Of a DNA stretch of 31,185 nt, positions 1-8,278 are shown one piece after another. Position 1 is the stretch's first letter. The number at the start of each line of letters is the position of its first letter. Both the position numbers and the translations under genes were made by a program. Below the pieces are notes generated by a model. The model saw only the letters and a program-made list of their open reading frames with translations, made no database searches and was not told the origin of the DNA. The stretch is taken from the NCBI GenBank assembly GCA_032249175.1, contig JAVVGK010000007.1, positions 1-31,185 of the forward strand. Direction: 5' to 3'. Source of the DNA: DSFT01 sp032249175. Lineage in GTDB: Bacteria > Hydrothermota > Hydrothermia > LBFQ01 > DSFT01.

Positions 1-1222
1 AAATTCCAATATCATTTCTATAAAACTTTCCTTCAAAATCAATTATTTGTGCATATTTATAAGCTCTCTTTCTTGCTAATTCTCTATTCTCACCAAAACC
101 AACGATATTTAAAACCCTGCCACCATTTGTAATAAATTTATTATCTTTAAATTCTGTTCCCGCATGGAAAACAATAACTTCATTTTCATCTATCTTATCA
201 AGATTTTTAATCTCATAACCTTTAACAAATTCAAAAGGATAACCTTTTGAAGCTAAAACAACATTTAAAAAATGCTCATTCTTAAAGTTAATTTTAAAAT
301 TTTCTAATTTTCTTTCCTTAATAGCTAAAAACAATTCTGAAAGTTTAAAATCCCAATATAGAGAAAGAACTTGCGTTTCTGGATCACCAAGTCTTATATT
401 ATATTCAAGAACATAAGGTTGTTTCTCTTTTATTATAAGACCAAAAAATAGAAAACCTTTATAGCCTTCTATTTTCTCAACAGTTCTTTCAATGATTTCT
501 TTGAGAATTTTATTATGTAAATTTTCATCTATTTCAACAGGGGTATATGAGCCCATTCCTCCCGTATTTGGTCCTTTATCATTATCTAATAGTTTCTTAT
601 AGTCTTTCGCATAACCTAAAAATTTATAATTCTTTCCATCCATACAAATAAACGCAGAAATTTCAAAACCATCTATAAATTCTTCAATAACAACTTTTTT
701 ACTTGCTTGACCAAACTTACCCTCAAAGTATTCTCTTAATGTCTTTTCTGCTTCCTTCAAATCATAACAAATGCTAACACCTTTCCCACTTGCTAAACCA
801 TCTGCCTTTATAACATAAGGAGGATTTAAGGACTTTAAAAAATCAATCGCTAAATTATAATCGTCAAAATATCCAAAATTTGGAATAGGTATATTATTTT
901 TTTTCATAAATTCTTTTGCTTTTCCTTTACTTGCTTCAAGATAAGCATATTTTAAATTTGGAGCAATAGTAAATATATTATAACTTTCAAGATAATCAGT
1001 TATTCCTTCTGCTATTGGATTTTCAGGACCAACAAAAACAAAATCTACTTTATTTTCAAGACAGAAATTTTTTATTTCATCAAAATTATTTAATTTTATT
1101 CTTTTGGCATAATTCAAGCTTCCACCATTTCCAGGAGTTATATACAAATCACAATTCTCACTTTTTAGTTTATATAATATAGCATTTTCTCTACCACCTG
1201 AACCTATTACGAGAATTTTCAT
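1..1222 (-). CDS. purD: Phosphoribosylamine-glycine ligase, 3' end cut by window edge
   Basis: The enzyme joins glycine to phosphoribosylamine using ATP, the second step of purine synthesis. My translation starts MKILVIGSGGRENAI, the PurD N-terminal nucleotide-fold signature. It continues with VFVGPENPIAEG near residue 60, an ATP-grasp core with VIKADGLASGKGV, VIEEFIDGFEISAF, PNTGGMGSYTP and YNIRLGDPETQ, and near the edge KFYRNDIG, which is typical of the extreme C-terminus. About 407 residues are inside the window; family members have about 420-430, so only the last few are missing. The ATG at 1220-1222 overlaps the ispG stop (ATGA), so the two genes are translationally coupled, with ispG first. 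It is not an obvious pathway partner of ispG. Identification is near certain. Confidence 0.96.
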   Translation of the reverse strand, partial: MKILVIGSGGRENAILYKLKSENCDLYITPGNGGSLNYAKRIKLNNFDEIKNFCLENKVDFVFVGPENPIAEGITDYLESYNIFTIAPNLKYAYLEASKGKAKEFMKKNNIPIPNFGYFDDYNLAIDFLKSLNPPYVIKADGLASGKGVSICYDLKEAEKTLREYFEGKFGQASKKVVIEEFIDGFEISAFICMDGKNYKFLGYAKDYKKLLDNDKGPNTGGMGSYTPVEIDENLHNKILKEIIERTVEKIEGYKGFLFFGLIIKEKQPYVLEYNIRLGDPETQVLSLYWDFKLSELFLAIKERKLENFKINFKNEHFLNVVLASKGYPFEFVKGYEIKNLDKIDENEVIVFHAGTEFKDNKFITNGGRVLNIVGFGENRELARKRAYKYAQIIDFEGKFYRNDIGI

Positions 1223-2307
1223 TTATATCCCATTTCTTCTTTAATTTTTTCTATTTCTTCAAGAAGTCCATTTAATAATTCTTCTTCTTTTAATCTTTTT
1301 ATAGGAACTCCTTTCCTAAATATAACACCTTGCCCTTTTCCTGCTGCTATTCCAACATCTGCCATGCTTGCCTCCCCAGGACCATTTACCTCACAACCCA
1401 TAACTGCTACCTTTATAGGAGCTTTTTCATTTTCAAGAGCTTTCTCAACTTTTTCAGCTAAACTTATTAAATCAATTTTCGTCCTACCACATGTAGGACA
1501 AGCAATAATATCTACCCCCCTACTTCTAATTCCGAGAGCTTTTAGTATTTCCCAAGCAACCCTTACTTCTTCTAATGGGTCAGCAGTTAAAGAAACTCTA
1601 AAAGTATCACCAATACCATCGTACAATAATGAGCCTATGCCAATAGCAGATTTTATAATTCCACTTTTTGGTGTTCCTGCTTCTGTAACACCAAGATGTA
1701 ATGGAACATCCGTCTTTTCTGATAACTTTCTATAAGCCTCTATCATTTGTGGAACAATAGCACTCTTAACTGAAACTACAACATTTAAATATCCTTCTTT
1801 ATCAAAGAAATCAAGCCATCTCAAAGCACTTTCAACAAGAGCATCAGCGGTAACACCATTATATTTATCAATTAGGTCCTTTTCAAGTGAGCCACTATTA
1901 ACACCTATTCTGATGGGAATGTTATTTGCTTTACAAGCGGATATAACTTCTCTAACTTTCTGAAAACCACCTATATTTCCAGGATTTATTCTAATTTTAT
2001 CAACTCCAACATCAGCGACCATTATGGCAATTTTATAATCAAAATGAACATCTGCTACAATAGGAACGATTCCTTTTACTCTTTCCATTATCATTTTCAT
2101 ATATTGAACATGATTTCGTGAAGGAACTGCTACTCTTACGATTTCACATCCCGCATTATACAACTCCAATATCTGATTAACAGTGGCTTCCACATCTTCT
2201 GTTTTTGTGGTAGTCATAGATTGAACTCTAATTGGATTATTACCACCAACACCAATTTTACCTATCTTAACTTCTCTTGATTTTCTTCTTTTAATTGGAG
2301 TGTACAT
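1219..2307 (-). CDS. ispG: (E)-4-hydroxy-3-methylbut-2-enyl-diphosphate synthase
   Basis: IspG (GcpE) performs the penultimate step of the MEP isoprenoid pathway, converting MEcPP to HMBPP in the cytoplasm. The 362-residue length is normal for the short bacterial form. The N-terminal TIM-barrel half includes IRVQSMTTTKTEDV and VADVHFDYKIA. The C-terminal half has the [4Fe-4S] ligands C270 and C273 in ACPTCGRTKID and C305 in GCEVNGPGEA; the fourth ligand in the family is the Glu of GPGE. The ATG start lies 11 bases after a TAAAAT -10 box with no Shine-Dalgarno, so the mRNA is probably leaderless or nearly so. purD follows with a 4-base overlap. Confidence 0.97.
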   Translation of the reverse strand: MYTPIKRRKSREVKIGKIGVGGNNPIRVQSMTTTKTEDVEATVNQILELYNAGCEIVRVAVPSRNHVQYMKMIMERVKGIVPIVADVHFDYKIAIMVADVGVDKIRINPGNIGGFQKVREVISACKANNIPIRIGVNSGSLEKDLIDKYNGVTADALVESALRWLDFFDKEGYLNVVVSVKSAIVPQMIEAYRKLSEKTDVPLHLGVTEAGTPKSGIIKSAIGIGSLLYDGIGDTFRVSLTADPLEEVRVAWEILKALGIRSRGVDIIACPTCGRTKIDLISLAEKVEKALENEKAPIKVAVMGCEVNGPGEASMADVGIAAGKGQGVIFRKGVPIKRLKEEELLNGLLEEIEKIKEEMGYK

Positions 2308-2314
2308 ATAGGTT

Positions 2315-2327
2315 AAAATTTTAAAGC
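2315..2327 (-). promoter_or_regulatory. Promoter of ispG-purD
   Basis: GCTTTAAAATTTT on the minus strand, with the TAAAAT box at 2319-2324, ends just upstream of the ATG at 2307. Initiation about 7 bases after the box would leave a leader of roughly 4 bases. No -35 match was found at the expected distance. Confidence 0.6.
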
Positions 2328-2342
2328 AAATTCTATATGCTT

Positions 2343-2939
2343 TTATTTTTTTATTTTTAATAACTTTATTTTATAACCTTTAATTTGATTTCTTAATTCT
2401 GGTACCTCAATTGAAAACAATTCATCAGGAAATCTTTCAAAATCTGAAACTCTATTTAAGATGTACATTTTCCTTGGTCCAATTATATAATAATCATCAA
2501 TAACTAAAATTGGATAGCAAGCATACTTTGGAATTCCATAAGTTAAACCCATATCAAATAGAGAAAAATCCTTAAAATTTTTACTATATTTTACTGCGCA
2601 GTAAATATCAAAATTTAAATTGAAATTATAGCTTAAATATGAGAGAATGTAAATAATTTGAAATTCATAAAGTTTAAACCTTCCAATTTGATTTATTAAC
2701 TCCTCAATTTTAATTGTATCAGAAATTTTTGAAAAATTATTTAATTTTGAATTTAACGCATTTAATGAATCACGAATTTCTAAAATTGTAGGTATTGAAG
2801 GTCTTTTGTAATTTTTTGTCAAATTATTTATAAAAAAACTAACAATTTCATCATTCTTTTCAATCAGAAAGTAAAATTTTTTATTTTCACCAAAAACATT
2901 ATCAACTTCAATTATTAAACTAAAAACCAAACTTATCAT
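2343..2939 (-). CDS. Hypothetical protein, possibly exported
   Basis: I do not recognise this family. From the chosen ATG at 2939 it is 198 residues; a GTG at 2981 would add 14. I prefer 2939 because it overlaps the preceding lipoprotein gene by only 20 bases rather than 62. The N-terminus (MISLVFSLIIEVDNVFG) is hydrophobic and could be a poor signal peptide. The middle is Lys/Asn/Ile-rich and probably helical (EIRDSLNALNSKLNNFSKI). The C-terminal part has aromatic strand-like segments (YPILVIDDYYIIGPRKMYIL). It is the last gene of the prkA transcription unit, and its stop lies about 15 bases from the ispG promoter box. Confidence 0.6.
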   Translation of the reverse strand: MISLVFSLIIEVDNVFGENKKFYFLIEKNDEIVSFFINNLTKNYKRPSIPTILEIRDSLNALNSKLNNFSKISDTIKIEELINQIGRFKLYEFQIIYILSYLSYNFNLNFDIYCAVKYSKNFKDFSLFDMGLTYGIPKYACYPILVIDDYYIIGPRKMYILNRVSDFERFPDELFSIEVPELRNQIKGYKIKLLKIKK

Positions 2940-3297
2940 AATCTCCAATAGGAATTCTTTCAGATATAGCAGAGCCATCACTTAATATAATCACTAAATC
3001 CCATATTCCCTTTTCTTTAATTTCTAAATTACCTTCATATATTCCATTACTTAAACTCTTTAATTTAGCATAAATTCTTTTCTCGTCATTTTTCCCTGTT
3101 GGAGGCATATATAGAAATAGCTCTTTTATAAGATTTTCTTTTGGTTTTATGATAATTTTCACTTGGTTATCACCAATTTTAAAATTTCCTGTTTGAGTTA
3201 AGATAGTAATTTTAATGTTATCTTTTTCAAATGTTTTAAACTCTTTATATTTTTCATAACATCCCAAAAGAACAAAAAATAAAATTAGTTTTTTCAC
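2920..3297 (-). CDS. FixH/YtkA-like small lipoprotein
   Basis: A 125-residue envelope protein. The GTG start at 3297 overlaps the prkA stop (GTGA). The N-terminus MKKLILFFVLLGC is a short lipoprotein signal with a lipobox at C13. The rest is a single beta-sandwich-like domain: the pattern NQVKIIIKPKENLIKELFLYMPPTG followed by GIYEGNLEIKEKGIWDLVIIL matches the YtkA/FixH type, where small extracytoplasmic domains carry a G-x-Y...G-x-W-x-L pattern. The family assignment is by motif impression only. Function is unknown; FixH relatives serve cytochrome oxidase assembly and YtkA relatives are often linked to copper, but no such partner is nearby. Co-transcription with a cytoplasmic kinase is odd. 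Confidence 0.7.
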   Translation of the reverse strand: MKKLILFFVLLGCYEKYKEFKTFEKDNIKITILTQTGNFKIGDNQVKIIIKPKENLIKELFLYMPPTGKNDEKRIYAKLKSLSNGIYEGNLEIKEKGIWDLVIILSDGSAISERIPIGDYDKFGF

Positions 3298-5129
3298 TTT
3301 CTCTCTTTTCTAAACATATGCTCAAGTCTCTTAATAACAAGTTTGGCAGATCTTTCAGGAAATCCTGCTTTTTTAAGATTCTCAATCATATCTCTAACAA
3401 TACCTTTTGTTTCAGGAAGAGGCATATCTACATCAATTGAGCCACCAACAAGTTTAATTTTCTCTTTAAAGAAAACTCTTTTAATTGCTTCATACAATTC
3501 AGGAAGCTCATCTTTCAATTCAAATGCTTTACCTCTTATAACAGAACTTGCTATTACACTTGCTATTCTTTCATAAAGTTCCTTTCTTCTTTCAAATGTA
3601 GATATTTGATTTAATGCAGAATCAACTGTTTGTAAGACATTTTCATCAGGCTCTCTTTCTTCACCTGTTGCAGGGTCTATAATTTTGACTTTCTTTACAT
3701 AAGCTTCAAGATTTTTTAAATAATTCTGAAAGTAGCTTTTTACTTCCTCTTCAATTGAGGTTCCAAGGAAAGCCTCCATAACATAATTTGATAATTCTTC
3801 ATCTATATAATTAACAACTGCATCGTAAGCTTGCTTATTTTCAGGATTGTTTTTATATTTTGGAGCATCTACAAATTCAGATTTTATTCCTTCAAGAACA
3901 TCAACAACGGAAAGCCCCTCTGAGTATTTTACCATTAATGTTGATAGTAATTCTGCACTTTTTCTTGGCGATAAACCAGAAAATCCCCATTCTTCTTGAA
4001 TAGCTTTTTTTCTAATTTTTAAAGCTTCCTCAGATTTGTTTTCCTGATCCATTAAGTCAATGAGTTTTTTAAGTGTATTTAAATCTTCTGAATATTTAGC
4101 AAGTCTTGTGGCAACGGTATAGTAAGCAAGTGCTTTATAAACAAGAGGATCTGTTGGTATTGAAGGATAAACAAGCTTTCTTAAAATTTTTATTTCTGCT
4201 TTATAATCCAAGTTATAAGGAACTTTTACAATATATAATCTATCTCTGAATGCTTCTGTATCAGGTCTTGAAGCGAATTTTTCATATTCAGGTTGATTTG
4301 TATGTCCAACAATAATAATATCAAGGTACATAGCAGGTAAGTTCTTTAAAACAATCATTTTATCTTGGCTTGCAGTTAAAAGTATATTTAAGTGTTCAGT
4401 TTTTGCTTTTAGCATCTCAACAAATTCAACAAGACCTCTATTTCCTGTTTGTAAAACACCAGTATAACTCCAAACTCTTGGGTCAGTTTCTTCTTTATAT
4501 TGAGCAAGTTTAGCAAGTGATATATTACCAATAAGAACTGAATCATCAGCAGTATTTGGATCCATAGGAGCATAAGTGGCTATACCAATTCCTCTTGTTC
4601 TTGAAAAACTTATAAATTCTATCTCTAAATCTTCCCATTCAATTTCTTGTAGTTTCTTTTGGCATATTGGACAAGGTAATAATTCGTCTCCTATATTAAT
4701 ACCATATCTTTTTATTTCTTGTCTTTTATTGTAAGGTATAGCATATAATGGATTGTCATGAACAGGGCAATCTTTTATGGCAGGTATTGGATGTTTTTGT
4801 GTCCATTCTTCAAGAATTACTTTAAACATATTTACAATTGTTGATTTAGCAGAGCCAGGAGGACCTATAAGAAGCAATATTCTTTTGGCAATATCTTGAC
4901 CTTGAGCAGCAGCACTAAAATACTGCATTATTTTATCAAGAACATAATCAATTCCGAATATCTCGTTTGAGAATGCCTTGTACTTTGTATAGCCTTCTGG
5001 TCTTTTCTCAGTTCCTTTTGATAATATAGCATTATATAGAATTTCATGAGCAAAAAGTGGCTCTCTCTCACCATTTTCCAATTTCTTTAAAAGGTCCCTG
5101 TACCAGAGACCAAGTTTTAAATTGGTCAT
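3294..5129 (-). CDS. prkA: PrkA/YeaG family AAA+ serine protein kinase
   Basis: PrkA proteins are cytoplasmic AAA+ proteins with a C-terminal kinase-like domain, linked to stationary-phase, nutrient or sporulation signalling. The protein has about 611 residues against about 640 for E. coli YeaG. The Walker A GPPGSAKS lies near residues 89-96. It is followed by the family's cysteine pairs in CPVHDNPLYAIP and LLPCPICQKK, then the conserved SRTRGIGIATYAPMDPN and GHTNQPEYEKFA stretches. The start at 5129 (MTNLKLGLW) is chosen over the in-frame ATG at 5147 because GGAGGTGA lies 9 bases upstream of it, one of few strong Shine-Dalgarno sites here. A consensus TTGACA-N17-TAAAAT promoter precedes it. 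The usual partners yeaH and spoVR/ycgB are not in this window. Confidence 0.93.
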   Translation of the reverse strand: MTNLKLGLWYRDLLKKLENGEREPLFAHEILYNAILSKGTEKRPEGYTKYKAFSNEIFGIDYVLDKIMQYFSAAAQGQDIAKRILLLIGPPGSAKSTIVNMFKVILEEWTQKHPIPAIKDCPVHDNPLYAIPYNKRQEIKRYGINIGDELLPCPICQKKLQEIEWEDLEIEFISFSRTRGIGIATYAPMDPNTADDSVLIGNISLAKLAQYKEETDPRVWSYTGVLQTGNRGLVEFVEMLKAKTEHLNILLTASQDKMIVLKNLPAMYLDIIIVGHTNQPEYEKFASRPDTEAFRDRLYIVKVPYNLDYKAEIKILRKLVYPSIPTDPLVYKALAYYTVATRLAKYSEDLNTLKKLIDLMDQENKSEEALKIRKKAIQEEWGFSGLSPRKSAELLSTLMVKYSEGLSVVDVLEGIKSEFVDAPKYKNNPENKQAYDAVVNYIDEELSNYVMEAFLGTSIEEEVKSYFQNYLKNLEAYVKKVKIIDPATGEEREPDENVLQTVDSALNQISTFERRKELYERIASVIASSVIRGKAFELKDELPELYEAIKRVFFKEKIKLVGGSIDVDMPLPETKGIVRDMIENLKKAGFPERSAKLVIKRLEHMFRKERK

Positions 5130-5157
5130 ATTATTTTTCACCTCCATTCAGTTTCAA

Positions 5158-5186
5158 ATTTTAAGGCTAAACATTTTCACTGTCAA
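5158..5186 (-). promoter_or_regulatory. Consensus sigma70-type promoter of prkA
   Basis: On the minus strand TTGACA (5181-5186), a 17-base spacer and TAAAAT (5158-5163) give the best promoter in the window. Unlike most others it has a perfect -35 and leaves a leader of about 20 bases that contains the prkA Shine-Dalgarno. Confidence 0.75.
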
Positions 5187-5214
5187 GAGGGGTCAAGAAT
5201 CGCCCTAAATCCCT

Positions 5215-5376
5215 TTTATAATGATTTTACAATTATCAGATTAAGTTATAAAAAATTTTCTGAAACTATTGATTTCATGGGGGACTATTAGGGGGCGAAG
5301 TTTATAAGCCGAAGGCTTAAATATAGGGTGGGTGAGAAAATGAAGAAAAATAAATAGTTTCAGAATTATTGGACAA
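5215..5376 (-). repeat. Intergenic inverted-repeat element, copy A
   Basis: The reverse complement of this stretch matches copy B closely. Over the first ~77 bases from the TTGTCCAATAA end (rc of 5366-5376) I count about 5 mismatches. The hairpin with arms TAAGCC/GGCTTA and GAA loop (5305-5319) is kept, and part of the second G/C-rich hairpin remains (gggggcgaag at 5291-5300). Towards 5215 the match becomes loose and the second terminal repeat is not clear, so that boundary is approximate. It fills the gap between the prkA and LamG promoters; its GGACAA end is 18 bases from the LamG -10 box. Confidence 0.75.
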
Positions 5377-5390
5377 GACATAAAATAAAT

Positions 5391-5403
5391 GCTTTATAAT
5401 TTT
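5391..5403 (+). promoter_or_regulatory. Promoter of LamG gene
   Basis: GCTTTATAATTTT with a perfect TATAAT at 5395-5400, 8 bases before the TTG at 5409. The terminal TTGGACAA of repeat copy A lies just upstream (5369-5376), but no -35 sits at the ideal 17-base distance. The transcript would start at or next to the TTG. Confidence 0.65.
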
Positions 5404-5408
5404 AGAGC

Positions 5409-6473
5409 TTGGAAAGTTTCCTTTTAATTGTTTTAAGCTTTTCTTTGAGATTTTATGGTAATGGAGGAAATGATATAGATAGGGTGAAGATATTAGTTGA
5501 AAATAGAAGTATAAATATCGGTGGAGATTTTACAATTGAATTTTGGATGAAGGCATATATAAGTGAAAATAATAGTTCCAATTGCTTATCTGGAAGTGGA
5601 GATTTATGGATTTATGGCAATATTATACTTGATAGAGATGTATTTGGTAATGGAGATTATGGGGATTACGGAATTTCCCTATCAGGTGGTAAAATATCAT
5701 TTGGTGTAAATCGTTTAGGTAATGGTTTTACTTTATGTGGTAATACCAATGTTGCTGATGGTAATTGGCATCACATAGCTATTACTCGTAGAGAAATTGA
5801 TGGTAGAATGAGAATATATATAGATGGACAATTAGATGCTGAGGGATTTGGACCTTCTGGGAATATTGATTATAGGAATGGAAGAACAACAGACTATCCT
5901 AATGATAGATATTTAGTAATAGGAGCAGAAAAACATGATTATGATAGAGATACTTATCCTTCATATAGTGGATGGATAGATGAAATAAGAATTTCTTCAA
6001 TTATTCGCTACGAATCCTCATTCACTCCACCTAATACACCCTTTCCTTTAGATGAGCAGACCATAGCACTATACCATTTGGATGAAGGTCCAGAAGGTCC
6101 TTGCACAGGAACAATTATAGATGCTACTGGTTCTAATAATGGATTTTGTAATTATGGTTTTGTTGATAGACCAGCAGGTCCTGTTTATAGCATAGACAAC
6201 CCATTTAGCACAATCACAAAGGATAGTGAAATTTTAAACCATTTAAAACTTGAAAAAAATTACATCTACTTTAATTTTAATAATAAAATCATGAAAGTTG
6301 AAATTTACGATAATTCTGGAAAGCTTATTATTTCAAGAATAGTAAAGAATAAAGAAAAAATAGATATTAGAAATTTAAAACACGGCGTCTATGTTCTGAG
6401 ACTTCAAAGAAATCAAACAATAAAATTTATCAAATTAGGACAAGGCACAAGTAATTTAATTTTTAGACTTTAA
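5409..6473 (+). CDS. Secreted LamG-like protein with C-terminal sorting domain
   Basis: A 354-residue exported protein. The TTG start is supported by a perfect -10 box 8 bases upstream and by the short signal peptide that follows (MESFLLIVLSFSL). Residues ~25-205 form a LamG/concanavalin-type jelly roll: INIGGDFTIEFWMKA, NVADGNWHHIAITRR, MRIYIDGQLDAEG and YSGWIDEIRIS are hallmark strands. A TIALYHLDEG segment opens a shorter second part. Residues ~270-345 (KVEIYDNSGKLI, IDIRNLKHGVYVLRL) match the Bacteroidetes-type secretion sorting domain of surface proteins. An unusual tail (GQGTSNLIFRL) follows it. It is probably cell-surface attached or secreted; the ligand is unknown. No type IX secretion gene is in the window. 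Confidence 0.85.
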   Translation: MESFLLIVLSFSLRFYGNGGNDIDRVKILVENRSINIGGDFTIEFWMKAYISENNSSNCLSGSGDLWIYGNIILDRDVFGNGDYGDYGISLSGGKISFGVNRLGNGFTLCGNTNVADGNWHHIAITRREIDGRMRIYIDGQLDAEGFGPSGNIDYRNGRTTDYPNDRYLVIGAEKHDYDRDTYPSYSGWIDEIRISSIIRYESSFTPPNTPFPLDEQTIALYHLDEGPEGPCTGTIIDATGSNNGFCNYGFVDRPAGPVYSIDNPFSTITKDSEILNHLKLEKNYIYFNFNNKIMKVEIYDNSGKLIISRIVKNKEKIDIRNLKHGVYVLRLQRNQTIKFIKLGQGTSNLIFRL

Positions 6474-6479
6474 AATTTT
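6468..6479 (+). promoter_or_regulatory. Promoter of V-ATPase operon, overlapping the LamG stop
   Basis: CTTTAAAATTTT with TAAAAT at 6471-6476, so the LamG TAA stop is the first half of the box. The ATG at 6488 is 11 bases downstream and no Shine-Dalgarno is present, so the ATPase genes may have their own near-leaderless start. Confidence 0.5.
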
Positions 6480-6487
6480 CTTTCTTT

Positions 6488-8278
6488 ATGATTAAACCAT
6501 TATTAAAATTTGAATTAGTAGGAGATAAGGAAAAATTTTTTGATATTTTAAATGCGATAAAAGAGCTTGGAATTGCTCATATTGATGAATATCCTCAAAA
6601 ATATAAAAGTCCTGAAATAACAATAGAAAATGAAGATATATATAAAAAAGCAAGAAATTTAATTTCAGATATTGAGCATTTGATTGGCTCTTTCCCCGTA
6701 GGTAATACTTTTGTTGATGTTAATGAAAAAACAATCCAATGGCTTGAAGATATTTTAAAAAAAGTAAAAAATTTAATCCATAAGAAAGAAGAAAAAATTT
6801 CAAAATTAAACTTGTTAAATGATTATTTTTTAACAATTTCAAAAATTTACAATTTTCCTACACCTAATTTAATTGTTGTTGCTATAAAAAAAGATTTAGA
6901 AACATTTAAAAAATTAAATTTGAAAAAATTTCAAATTGTCAAAATAAAGGAAGATAGATTTGTTATTTTGATTTATGAAGATGTAAAGGATTTGATATAT
7001 AAGGAAGGTTTTAATGAGTTTGTTTTACCAAGTGAATATAAAAACTTAACATTAAGTCAAGCTTTTGAAAAAATCACAAGTAATATATCAAATTTAAAAG
7101 AAGAAATTAATGCTATTGATAATGAAATTAAATCATTTAAAGAAAAAATTTTAATTGAATTTTCAAATATAAAGCTTTCAGTTCTTGAAAAATTTGAAAA
7201 TTTGAATATATTAAGAAAATATGCTTCATTTTCAAATTATGTCTTCTTTATTAAAGGATGGATTGAAAAATCACAAAAAGAAAAACTATTAAGTGTCCTA
7301 AAAAATTTTGAAGGTTATTATTTTATAAAGTTTGAAGAACCAAGCATTTTTGAATATGATAAAGTTCCAACACTCATTAAAACAATGAGTTTTTCCAAGC
7401 CTTTTAAAAGAGTTTTAGATTTTTATGGTTATCCAAAGTATGGGACAATTGACCCAACATTCTTTTTATGGTTGTTCTTCCCGCCTTATTTTGGAATGAT
7501 GCTTGGTGATGTTGGCTATGCTTTAATAATGTTAATAATTGTTTTATTTCTTAGGGCTAAATTTTCAAAAAATGAAATTGTTAAGGATTTAACAACAATT
7601 TATTTATGGGCATTAACTTGGGCTATATTCTTTGGATTTTTATATGGAGAAGCATTTGGTGAATTATTTTATAAGCTTGGTATATTAAAACCTATTATTC
7701 ATAGACTTCATTCAGCAAGTTTAATAATTGGCATTTCAATAATTCTTGGTATTATTCAAGTTGTTCTTGGTATTCTATTTGGCATTTTTAATAATTTAAA
7801 ATTAAATGATAAGCATTTAGCACTTTATGAAACATTTAGACTAATTGGTGTTATTGGTTTTATTCTTATTGGTTTTTATTTCTTGAAAATTATTCAAATT
7901 CCATTTTTTCTTTATATCTCAATTTTGTTAATTTTAATATCAGTTATTGGTGTAATTATAACGCACGGACCTATTGCTCCAATTGAGTTAATTTCAACAA
8001 CAGGACAAATTTTAAGCTTTGCGAGATTAGCAGCAGTAGCATTAGCGTCAGCAGTCTTAGCAGAAATGGGTAATATGTTCTTTTCAATGATACCAAGTGT
8101 TATTTTTGCTATTATAACTGCTTTAATTTTCCATATTTTAGCATTTTTACTTGGATTTTTAGACCCTACGATTCAAGGTATGCGTCTTCAAATTGTTGAA
8201 TTCTTTATTCAATTTTATAAAACAGGAGAAAGGGTATTTAAACCTTTGAAAAAAGGAGGGCTAAACTATGTTTCGTAA
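6488..8278 (+). CDS. ntpI: V/A-type ATP synthase subunit I (a-subunit)
   Basis: Subunit I is the membrane stator that forms the ion half-channels against the rotating K ring. The 596-residue protein has the expected two halves. Residues ~1-290 are soluble and coiled-coil-rich (NLKEEINAIDNEIKSFKEK). Residues ~310-585 are membrane-embedded with the family motif WLFFPPYFGMMLGDVGYAL and GFLYGEAFGELF. The essential arginine of the ion path is most likely R513 in SFARLAAVALASAVLAEMGN. The length is slightly below the usual 620-660. The K gene overlaps its 3' end by 11 bases, so translation is coupled. Symbols vary (atpI, ntpI, vatI). Confidence 0.96.
   Translation: MIKPLLKFELVGDKEKFFDILNAIKELGIAHIDEYPQKYKSPEITIENEDIYKKARNLISDIEHLIGSFPVGNTFVDVNEKTIQWLEDILKKVKNLIHKKEEKISKLNLLNDYFLTISKIYNFPTPNLIVVAIKKDLETFKKLNLKKFQIVKIKEDRFVILIYEDVKDLIYKEGFNEFVLPSEYKNLTLSQAFEKITSNISNLKEEINAIDNEIKSFKEKILIEFSNIKLSVLEKFENLNILRKYASFSNYVFFIKGWIEKSQKEKLLSVLKNFEGYYFIKFEEPSIFEYDKVPTLIKTMSFSKPFKRVLDFYGYPKYGTIDPTFFLWLFFPPYFGMMLGDVGYALIMLIIVLFLRAKFSKNEIVKDLTTIYLWALTWAIFFGFLYGEAFGELFYKLGILKPIIHRLHSASLIIGISIILGIIQVVLGILFGIFNNLKLNDKHLALYETFRLIGVIGFILIGFYFLKIIQIPFFLYISILLILISVIGVIITHGPIAPIELISTTGQILSFARLAAVALASAVLAEMGNMFFSMIPSVIFAIITALIFHILAFLLGFLDPTIQGMRLQIVEFFIQFYKTGERVFKPLKKGGLNYVS

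Noticed and set aside
1364..1735. Open frame on the plus strand opposite ispG
   Set aside because: It lies wholly inside ispG on the opposite strand, has no promoter box and no recognisable domain.
5369..5374. TTGGAC at the end of repeat copy A as a universal -35 supplied by the repeat
   Set aside because: The distance to the -10 is about 20 bases in A but 28 or more in B and D, too variable for a -35.
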